Part shown: one piece after another, positions 1-4,455 of the stretch
How the letters are laid out: each line of letters starts with the position of its first letter
Numbering within the stretch: the first letter of the stretch is position 1
NCBI GenBank assembly: GCA_031376995.1
Contig: JANMEO010000024.1
Coordinates: 1-10,167 of the forward strand
Direction of reading: 5' to 3'
Length of the DNA stretch: 10,167 nt
Origin: CANHBY01 sp031376995
GTDB taxonomy: Bacteria > Pseudomonadota > Gammaproteobacteria > Burkholderiales > Burkholderiaceae_C
Made by a program: the position numbers and the translations under genes
The notes under the pieces: model-generated
Seen by the model: only the letters and a program-made list of their open reading frames with translations
Told to the model about the DNA's origin: nothing
Database searches by the model: none

Positions 1-154
1 GCCCAAAGACAAAGAAATGGTCATGCCAGGCGACAACGTGAGCATCACGGTGAAGCTGATCAACCCTATCGCGATGGAAGAGGGTTTGCGCTTCGCCATC
101 CGTGAGGGTGGTCGAACTGTCGGCGCCGGCGTTGTGGCCAAAATTATCGCGTAA
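1..154 (+). CDS. tuf: Elongation factor Tu, C-terminal end (partial)
   Basis: The window opens inside this gene; the first complete codon is at base 2 and the TAA stop is at 152-154, leaving 50 residues. EF-Tu is the cytoplasmic GTPase that carries aminoacyl-tRNA to the ribosomal A site. The visible part is the end of beta-barrel domain III, with family hallmarks MVMPGDN, NPIAMEEGLRFAIREGGRTV and the terminal GAGVVAKI. The GTPase domain lies upstream of the window. A tRNA-Trp gene begins 20 bases after the stop, followed by secE, the usual arrangement for one of the two tuf copies in betaproteobacteria (established knowledge). The fragment cannot show which tuf copy this is. Identification is secure. 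Confidence 0.97.
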   Translation, partial: PKDKEMVMPGDNVSITVKLINPIAMEEGLRFAIREGGRTVGAGVVAKIIA

Positions 155-174
155 GAGATTGATGATTCAGCCAC

Positions 175-250
175 AGGGGCGTAGCTCAATTGGCAGAGCG
201 CTGGTCTCCAAAACCAGAGGTTGGGGGTTCGATGCCCTCCGCCCCTGCCA
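175..250 (+). tRNA. trpT: tRNA-Trp, anticodon CCA
   Basis: A 76-nt cloverleaf that decodes UGG. The acceptor stem pairs AGGGGCG (175-181) with CGCCCCT (240-246) perfectly, followed by discriminator G and an encoded CCA tail (248-250). The anticodon arm is CTGGT / ACCAG around the loop CTCCAAA, putting anticodon CCA at 208-210, i.e. tRNA positions 34-36. The T loop carries the normal GGTTCGATGCC-type sequence. It sits between tuf and secE and is probably cotranscribed with tuf, because no promoter-sized space separates them (20 nt). Nothing in the body of the tRNA looks abnormal. Confidence 0.97.
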
Positions 251-287
251 AGTGGCCTTATTAGCTGCTTGGTTGTTAATCAATCAT

Positions 288-315
288 TTGGCAGGCGAGT
301 CAAGTGTGCTAAAGG
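288..315 (+). promoter_or_regulatory. Weak candidate promoter for secE-nusG
   Basis: In the 147-nt gap between tRNA-Trp and secE, TTGGCA (288-293, five of six to the sigma-70 -35 consensus) is followed after 16 nt by TAAAGG (310-315, three of six), with TGC directly upstream resembling an extended -10. The position suits a secE promoter, but the -10 match is poor and the gap could simply be read through from tuf. This is inference from consensus matching only. Confidence 0.22.
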
Positions 316-397
316 TACGGGTTTGCAAAATGCAGCATTGCTGGCAGGCTTTGCTGCTGAACAAATGGCAGAGCACTTATCAGCTCTGAAAACTGAA

Positions 398-793
398 GTG
401 ACAAAAAGCCCATCCAATGTTCAGGTCGAAACGGTCAACACCAGTACAGACAGGGCCAAGTTGATCGCTGCGGCTGCGCTGCTGATTAGCGGCCTGGCTG
501 CGTTTTACTTGTTAGAGTCGCGAGACCTGTGGTTGAGGGTATTGGCCCTGCTCGGATTAGGCGCGCTCGCTGTTGGTGTTTTTTTTACCACCGAAAGTGG
601 CAAGGCCTTAATCGCTTATGGCAATGACTCTGTGCGCGAAGTGCGTAAAGTGGTTTGGCCCAGCCGAAAAGAGGCTATGCAAATGACGGGCTATGTGTTT
701 GCCTTTGTGGCAGTGATGGCTTTGTTCTTGTGGCTCACCGACAAAACCCTAGAGTGGGTTTTTTACGACTTGATTTTGGGATGGAGGAGCTAA
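398..793 (+). CDS. secE: Preprotein translocase subunit SecE
   Basis: SecE is the small inner-membrane subunit that clamps and stabilises the SecY channel in the SecYEG export translocon. With the GTG start at 398 the protein has 131 residues. Hydrophobic segments lie at about 21-39, 43-64 and 98-115, giving the three-span form seen in E. coli and many Proteobacteria. The conserved amphipathic segment EVRKVVWPSRKE, which lies along the membrane and contacts SecY, is at about 81-92. GTG 398 was chosen because the mature-looking N-terminus (SNVQVETV, then a charged residue and TM1) then has the family's usual length. An in-frame ATG at 365 would add 11 residues, and neither start has a good Shine-Dalgarno. 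Only 4 nt separate its TAA stop from nusG, so the two are cotranscribed. Confidence 0.9.
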   Translation: MTKSPSNVQVETVNTSTDRAKLIAAAALLISGLAAFYLLESRDLWLRVLALLGLGALAVGVFFTTESGKALIAYGNDSVREVRKVVWPSRKEAMQMTGYVFAFVAVMALFLWLTDKTLEWVFYDLILGWRS

Positions 794-797
794 AGCC

Positions 798-1424
798 ATG
801 GATATGACTGAGCAGGCCGACGCAGGCGTGCCTCTTGTTGAGGCCCTGATACCCCCGGCTGTAGAGTCTGTGATTGCGCCTATTGCCATCAGTACCAAGC
901 GTTGGTTTGTGGTGCACGCTTACTCAGGCATGGAGAAGGCTGTTGAGCGCAATCTCCGTGAGCGCATTGACCGTGCTGGCATGCAAGAAAAATTTGGCCG
1001 CATATTGGTGCCGACCGAAGAAGTCGTTGAGCTGAAGAACGGCAAAAAAACCGTCACCGAGCGTCGCTTTTTTCCCGGCTATGTGCTCGTTGAAATGGAC
1101 ATGGCCGATGACACCTGGCACTTGGTTAAGCACACCAACAAGGTCACTGGCTTTGTGGGTGGAGCGCGCAATCGCCCTTCGCCCATTTCTGAGTCTGAGG
1201 TGATGAAGATTGTTAACCAAATGCAAGAGGGCATTGAGAAGCCGCGTCCCAAGGTTGAATGGCAAGTTGGCGAATTGGTTCGTGTGAAAGACGGCCCATT
1301 CACTGATTTCAACGGCGCTGTTGAAGATGTCAATTATGACAAGTCTAAGGTTCGTGTTTCGGTCACTATTTTTGGTCGATCCACCCCGGTTGAGCTTGAC
1401 TTTGGTCAAGTCGAAAAAGTTTGA
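798..1424 (+). CDS. nusG: Transcription termination/antitermination protein NusG
   Basis: NusG binds RNA polymerase over the clamp, raises processivity, supports Rho termination and couples polymerase to ribosomal S10. The 208 residues contain the NGN domain (about 34-140; KRWFVVHAYSGMEKAV at its start, RRFFPGYVLVEM at 89-100) and a C-terminal KOW domain (about 155-208; VGELVRVKDGPFTDFNG). A strong Shine-Dalgarno, GGAGGAG at 783-789, lies inside the end of secE, 8 nt before ATG 798; ATG 804 is an in-frame alternative but is less well spaced. About 33 residues precede the NGN domain, whereas E. coli NusG (181 aa) has almost none. This head (DAGVPLVEALIPPAVESVIAP) is hydrophobic/proline-rich and its role is unknown. 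Translational linkage to secE is likely. Confidence 0.96.
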   Translation: MDMTEQADAGVPLVEALIPPAVESVIAPIAISTKRWFVVHAYSGMEKAVERNLRERIDRAGMQEKFGRILVPTEEVVELKNGKKTVTERRFFPGYVLVEMDMADDTWHLVKHTNKVTGFVGGARNRPSPISESEVMKIVNQMQEGIEKPRPKVEWQVGELVRVKDGPFTDFNGAVEDVNYDKSKVRVSVTIFGRSTPVELDFGQVEKV

Positions 1425-1425
1425 T
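1396..1425 (+). promoter_or_regulatory. Weak candidate promoter for rplKA
   Basis: TTGACT (1396-1401, five of six to the -35 consensus) and TTTGAT (1420-1425, four of six to the -10) are separated by 18 nt and overlap the last codons of nusG. Transcription would begin near 1432 and produce a leader of about 140 nt carrying the stem-loops described below. E. coli has a separate promoter before rplK at this place (established knowledge), which makes the site plausible. Being inside a coding region, the match could be chance. Confidence 0.3.
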
Positions 1426-1444
1426 ATGGCGTCAGGTTTGCGGT

Positions 1445-1491
1445 GTCACCAAAATGACCCGGCGTTGCTGGCTGGTGACGTGATACCAGCC
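1445..1491 (+). promoter_or_regulatory. Two mutually exclusive stem-loops in the rplK leader
   Basis: GTCACCA (1445-1451) can pair with TGGTGAC (1473-1479) across a 21-nt loop, while GGCTGGT (1470-1476) can instead pair with ACCAGCC (1485-1491) around an 8-nt loop. Both helices use 1473-1476, so they cannot form together. The pairings are directly visible. A regulatory switch is only a possibility, since 7-bp helices arise by chance in a 148-nt spacer. Confidence 0.3.
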
Positions 1492-1492
1492 C

Positions 1493-1529
1493 GAGGAGCC
1501 CAAATTGATCGATTTGGGCGTTTGTACTC
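1493..1529 (+). promoter_or_regulatory. Candidate L1-binding operator in rplKA mRNA leader
   Basis: A perfect 8-bp stem, GCCCAAAT (1498-1505) with ATTTGGGC (1512-1519), closes a 6-nt loop. Below it GAG (1493-1495) pairs with CTC (1527-1529), leaving an asymmetric internal loop: GA on the 5' side and GTTTGTA (1520-1526) on the 3' side. L1 target sites in 23S rRNA helices 76-78 and in archaeal and bacterial L1 mRNA leaders share this plan: a lower stem, GA, a GC-rich helix, then a longer purine/U-rich 3' strand (established knowledge). L1 represses its own operon by binding such a leader. The site is 44 nt before the rplK start. The fold is seen; the L1 function is inferred. There is no U-tract, so it is not a convincing terminator. 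Confidence 0.5.
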
Positions 1530-1572
1530 ACTGGGTTGATTATTTCAACCTGATCTCTTTGAAGGAGCCTTC

Positions 1573-2004
1573 ATGGCCAAGAAAATCATCGGCTTGATCA
1601 AGCTGCAAATACCGGCTGGCAAAGCCAATCCCTCGCCACCCATCGGCCCAGCCCTGGGCCAACGTGGCCTCAATATCATGGAGTTCTGCAAGGCGTTCAA
1701 CGCCCAAACGCAGAGCATGGAGCCTGGTCTGGTGTTGCCCGTGATCATCACGGCTTTCGCTGACAAGTCATTCACTTTTGTACTCAAAACGCCTCCAGCC
1801 ACAGTGCTGATTAAAAAGGCATTGAAGCTCGACAAGGGTTCACCCCGTGCCAACTCTCAAAAGGTGGGCAAACTGTCAGTGGCTCAAATCGAAGACATTG
1901 CCAAATCCAAAATGAAAGATCTGACAGCCGCTGACTTGGCCGCCGCTGTTCGTACAATCGCAGGCTCTGCCCGTTCTATGGGCGTCACGGTGGAGGGTCT
2001 CTGA
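1573..2004 (+). CDS. rplK: 50S ribosomal protein L11
   Basis: L11 binds the GTPase-associated centre of 23S rRNA at the base of the L7/L12 stalk and takes part in factor-dependent GTP hydrolysis and in RelA activation. The 143 residues (E. coli 142) open MAKKIIGLIKLQIPAGKA and contain the proline-rich NPSPPIGPALGQRGLNIMEF stretch at 19-38 that contacts thiostrepton-type ligands and rRNA. The C-terminal rRNA-binding domain runs from about 76 to 143, with SVAQIEDIAKSKM and the closing RTIAGSARSMGV typical of the family. AAGGAG at 1562-1567 is a well-placed Shine-Dalgarno 5 nt before ATG. The TGA stop is one base before the rplA ATG, so the pair is translationally coupled. No abnormal residues were noticed. 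Confidence 0.98.
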   Translation: MAKKIIGLIKLQIPAGKANPSPPIGPALGQRGLNIMEFCKAFNAQTQSMEPGLVLPVIITAFADKSFTFVLKTPPATVLIKKALKLDKGSPRANSQKVGKLSVAQIEDIAKSKMKDLTAADLAAAVRTIAGSARSMGVTVEGL

Positions 2005-2005
2005 C

Positions 2006-2716
<711 letters not shown>

Positions 2717-2731
2717 ACAAGTGCAAATGGA

Positions 2732-2773
2732 GCAGCTAGCCTTTCGGCCCTATCGGGCGGCTAGGCTGGCTGC
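2732..2773 (+). promoter_or_regulatory. Strong stem-loop directly after rplA
   Basis: Starting 15 nt after the rplA stop, CTAGCC (2736-2741) pairs with GGCTAG (2759-2764). Inside it GCCC (2747-2750) pairs with GGGC (2755-2758) around TATC, with TTTCG bulged on the 5' side. GCAG (2732-2735) and CTGC (2770-2773) can extend the base. No U-run follows, so it is unlikely to be a simple intrinsic terminator. An RNA-processing site, an mRNA 3'-end stabiliser for rplKA, or the first part of the L10 leader are all possible. Confidence 0.5.
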
Positions 2774-2828
2774 GTAGCAAAATCGAATCGAGCGCTAGTC
2801 TGGTGCTTGAGGGTGAGTTTGGTGGGCT

Positions 2829-2966
2829 GTGGGGGGCGCTCTGGTGCTGCTCCCACGGGCCATCCAAGACCGCAGGCGTGGCCGTGGCCACTTAATTGGC
2901 AGCAGGCGCATGGGGCTGACAAAGTCTTGTGTGTGAGTTGCTGGCCCGCGCAGATGGCGGTCCCGC
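2829..2966 (+). promoter_or_regulatory. L10 leader (L10-L7/L12 autoregulatory mRNA element), probable
   Basis: The 343-nt gap before rplJ holds no gene. Its central part resembles the L10 leader that binds the L10-(L7/L12) complex and represses rplJL translation (established knowledge, Rfam family L10_leader). Visible elements are a hairpin GTGGGGG (2829-2835) with CTCCCAC (2850-2856); the segment CATCCAAGACCGCAGG (2861-2876), whose wording I recall as conserved in burkholderial leaders; and its partner around 2945-2962. GACC (2868-2871) pairs with GGTC (2959-2962), and GCAGG (2872-2876) faces CCCGC (2945-2949) with one A-C mismatch, leaving a kink-turn-like asymmetric loop at 2950-2958. Exact boundaries are uncertain. 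A covariance-model search would settle it. Confidence 0.55.
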
Positions 2967-3014
2967 TGAGAAGGTTATCCTGAACAAACGGTCGCTGAAC
3001 TATGGTGTGTCCGA

Positions 3015-3032
3015 GGCATGCCCAAGCATGCC
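3015..3032 (+). promoter_or_regulatory. Perfect 7-bp hairpin just upstream of the rplJ ribosome binding site
   Basis: GGCATGC (3015-3021) pairs perfectly with GCATGCC (3026-3032) around the loop CCAA. A smaller stem CACG (3037-3040) with CGTG (3045-3048) follows and touches the first base of the Shine-Dalgarno (GAGGAG, 3048-3053). These elements could modulate access to the rplJ start in concert with the L10 leader. Function is inferred; the pairing is directly visible. Confidence 0.4.
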
Positions 3033-3059
3033 AAGGCACGTGAACGTGAGGAGTAGACC

Positions 3060-3626
3060 TTGAGTCTCAATCGCAACGAAAAACAGACTGTGGTGACGGA
3101 TGTGGCAGCCCAAGCGGCCCGCTCGCAAACGTTGGCGCTGGCTGAATACCGTGGCATCTCTGTGTAAAATTTTTTTGCGCTGCGCATGCAAGCGCGCGAC
3201 AGCGGCGTGTACCTTCATGTTTTGAAGAACACGCTGGCTCGTCGTGCGGTAGCTGGTACATCTTTCGAAGTGGCCTCAGAGAGCATGGTGGGCCCGCTGA
3301 TTTATGGTTTTTCTGAAGACGCCGTCGCGGCAGCCAAAGTCATGGCTGATTTTGCGAAGGGCAACGACAAGCTGGTGGTTAAGGCCGGAGCCTTTGCAGG
3401 CAAGGCCTTGAGTGCAGATGGAGTCAAGGCCCTGGCTGCGATTCCTACCAAAGGCGTCCTTTTGTCGATGCTTTTGGGCTTGATGCAATCTCCAGTTTCG
3501 CGCATGGCGCGTGTGCTGGCAGCATTAGCGGAGAAGCGTAGTGAGGCACAAGAGCCTGCTGTAGCTCAGGCTGCTGCTGAAGAGGCGCCACCTGTGGCAG
3601 ACCCAGCGCCAAGCAGCGCAGGCTGA
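3060..3626 (+). CDS. rplJ: 50S ribosomal protein L10, reading frame interrupted by in-frame TAA at codon 36
   Basis: L10 anchors the L7/L12 dimers to 23S rRNA, forming the stalk that recruits translation factors. The gene starts with TTG at 3060, 6 nt after a strong GAGGAG Shine-Dalgarno (3048-3053). The start SLNRNEKQTVVTDV matches the family N-terminus. Codons 1-35 run to AEYRGISV, then codon 36 is TAA (3165-3167). The same frame continues NFFALRMQARDSGVYLHVLK through to TGA at 3624-3626, with typical GPLIYGFSEDAVAAAKV and MARVLAALAEK segments. Total is 188 codons before the final stop (E. coli L10 has 165 residues), the excess being an Ala/Pro/Glu-rich tail. In E. coli the codon aligned to 36 encodes Asp (VDKMTELR). 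ATG 3186 after the stop lacks a Shine-Dalgarno and would remove the N-terminal rRNA-binding part. I cannot distinguish a sequencing error from a real nonsense codon. Confidence 0.9.
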
Positions 3627-3681
3627 GCTTCTTGTCTTCAAACCATTCAACCTCATTCATTTTTTATTTTAGGAGCCAAAC

Positions 3682-4056
3682 ATGGCATTCGATAAAGACA
3701 CATTTTTGACCGCGCTCGACAACATGTCTGTGATGGACTTGAACGATTTGGTCAAGGCCATTGAAGAAAAATTCGGAGTGTCTGCTGCTGCAATGGCCGC
3801 CCCTGCGGGTGCTGGCGGTCCGGCTGCACCGGTTGCTGTTGAGCAGACTGAGTTCAGCGTCATTTTGAAAGAAACTGGTGCTAACAAAGTGTCGGTGATT
3901 AAGGTCGTGCGTGAGTTGACTGGCTTGGGTTTGAAGGAAGCCAAAGACCTGGTTGACGGTGCGCCCAAAGCCGTCAAAGAAGCTTTGCCCAAGGCCGATG
4001 CTGAGGCTGCCAAGAAGAAGCTTGAAGACGCTGGCGCTAAGGCCGAACTCAAGTGA
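3682..4056 (+). CDS. rplL: 50S ribosomal protein L7/L12
   Basis: L7/L12 is the multicopy acidic stalk protein that binds EF-Tu, EF-G, IF2 and release factors and stimulates their GTPase activity. The 124 residues (E. coli 121 including Met) comprise an N-terminal dimerisation and L10-binding helix pair (1-33, MAFDKDTFLTALDNMSVMDL at the start), an Ala/Gly/Pro-rich hinge (about 34-54) and the globular factor-binding domain (about 55-124). The last contains the hallmark helices NKVSVIKVVRELTGLGLKEA (68-87) and KDLVDGAPKAVKE. AGGAG (3671-3675) lies 6 nt before ATG. It follows rplJ by 55 nt; several copies per ribosome are needed, so a strong independent ribosome binding site is expected. Sequence is entirely ordinary, in contrast to the interrupted rplJ before it. 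Confidence 0.98.
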   Translation: MAFDKDTFLTALDNMSVMDLNDLVKAIEEKFGVSAAAMAAPAGAGGPAAPVAVEQTEFSVILKETGANKVSVIKVVRELTGLGLKEAKDLVDGAPKAVKEALPKADAEAAKKKLEDAGAKAELK

Positions 4057-4112
4057 TTGAAGGGTTGGCTTTCAAGGGTGTTCGCACCTGAAGACCCTTT
4101 CTCGCTAAGACC

Positions 4113-4142
4113 TGGCCGGTGTACCTCTTGGCGCACCGGCCA
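4113..4142 (+). promoter_or_regulatory. Strong 9-bp stem-loop in the rplL-rpoB gap
   Basis: TGGCCGGTG (4113-4121) pairs perfectly with CACCGGCCA (4134-4142); a T-G wobble and CC/GG pairs can extend it inward to a TCTT loop (4126-4129). It lies 57 nt after the rplL stop. No U-run follows directly; the nearest T6 is at 4172-4177, too far to make a classical terminator. E. coli has a partial attenuator between rplL and rpoB that lowers polymerase relative to ribosomal protein expression (established knowledge). This hairpin is a candidate equivalent. Confidence 0.5.
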
Positions 4143-4195
4143 CAACTTTGCCCCCCGTGAGGCGGCTGAGATTTTTTACAAGTGCTTAGAGCAGC

Positions 4196-4251
4196 TGCAA
4201 GCCCTGTCAATTGGAACGAAACCCACGTTCGATGATCTGACAGGGCTTGCA
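4196..4251 (+). promoter_or_regulatory. Long 14-bp hairpin in the rplL-rpoB gap, candidate RNase III processing site
   Basis: TGCAAGCCCTGTCA (4196-4209) and TGACAGGGCTTGCA (4238-4251) are perfect reverse complements, giving a 14-bp helix. Within it GAACG (4214-4218) pairs with CGTTC (4226-4230) around a 7-nt loop. The whole could form an almost continuous 19-bp rod with a small internal loop. E. coli mRNA is cut by RNase III in exactly this intergenic region (established knowledge), separating the stable rplJL message from rpoBC. The helix is seen in the sequence; cleavage is inferred. Confidence 0.55.
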
Positions 4252-4254
4252 AGT

Positions 4255-4279
4255 GTTCTTTGATCCGACTGCAAAGAAC
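4255..4279 (+). promoter_or_regulatory. 8-bp stem-loop following the long hairpin
   Basis: GTTCTTTG (4255-4262) pairs perfectly with CAAAGAAC (4272-4279) around a 9-nt loop. It begins only 3 nt after the 14-bp hairpin ends, so the two could stack. The remaining 176 nt before rpoB contain only shorter complementary pairs, such as GCTGG (4325-4329) with CCAGC (4336-4340) and ACCCT (4407-4411) with AGGGT (4427-4431), and no convincing promoter. Confidence 0.42.
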
Positions 4280-4455
4280 CAGTTTGGTCGGGCTTTGGTG
4301 CAATGCCAAAGTTGTCCGCCAGCGGCTGGTAGTGGCCAGCCACCAAGCTTCGAGCAGACCTGCGCGCCTGTATTGGCACGGGGTTTGGGAGACAGTCGCC
4401 GACGGTACCCTGGCCCAGGCCAGGCAAGGGTCCTGAGACGGAGTGAAAACCACCT

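Noticed and set aside
102..389. Small + strand frame spanning the tuf end, tRNA-Trp and the gap
   Set aside because: It overlaps tuf in another frame and runs straight through a tRNA gene; there is no ribosome binding site and the protein sequence is not recognisable.
3016..3031. GCATGC recurring through the window (rplJ leader, early rplJ, rpoB start, rpoB-rpoC gap) as a dispersed repeat
   Set aside because: The hits are only 6 bp, lie in unrelated contexts including coding sequence, and I could not assess over-representation without genome-wide counts.
3165..3167. Reassignment of UAA to an amino acid in this organism
   Set aside because: UAA ends tuf, secE and rplA at the expected lengths, so it works as a normal stop.
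3165..3170. TAAAAT as a -10 box inside rplJ
   Set aside because: It matches five of six consensus bases, but there is no acceptable -35 element 16-18 nt upstream.
3163..3180. Programmed frameshifting at the AAAATTTTTTT run to bypass the rplJ stop
   Set aside because: The coding frame is identical before and after the stop, so a single shift would leave the correct frame, and the slippery run lies after the stop codon.
3186..3626. A shortened L10 reading frame beginning at ATG 3186
   Set aside because: It is in phase with the upstream L10 codons, has no Shine-Dalgarno, and would discard 42 conserved N-terminal residues. It is better described as the downstream part of an interrupted rplJ.
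3669..4145. Long reading frame on the - strand opposite rplL (also 924-1409 opposite nusG and 6622-7071 opposite rpoB)
   Set aside because: These mirror highly conserved genes, show no recognisable protein features and have no supporting signals; they are coding-strand shadows.
4172..4177. T6 run in the rplL-rpoB gap as part of an intrinsic terminator
   Set aside because: Only very weak pairing precedes it directly; the strong hairpin ends 29 nt upstream.
4057..4263. Possible small gene between rplL and rpoB
   Set aside because: It begins directly at the rplL stop, has no ribosome binding site, and its sequence is explained by the hairpins.
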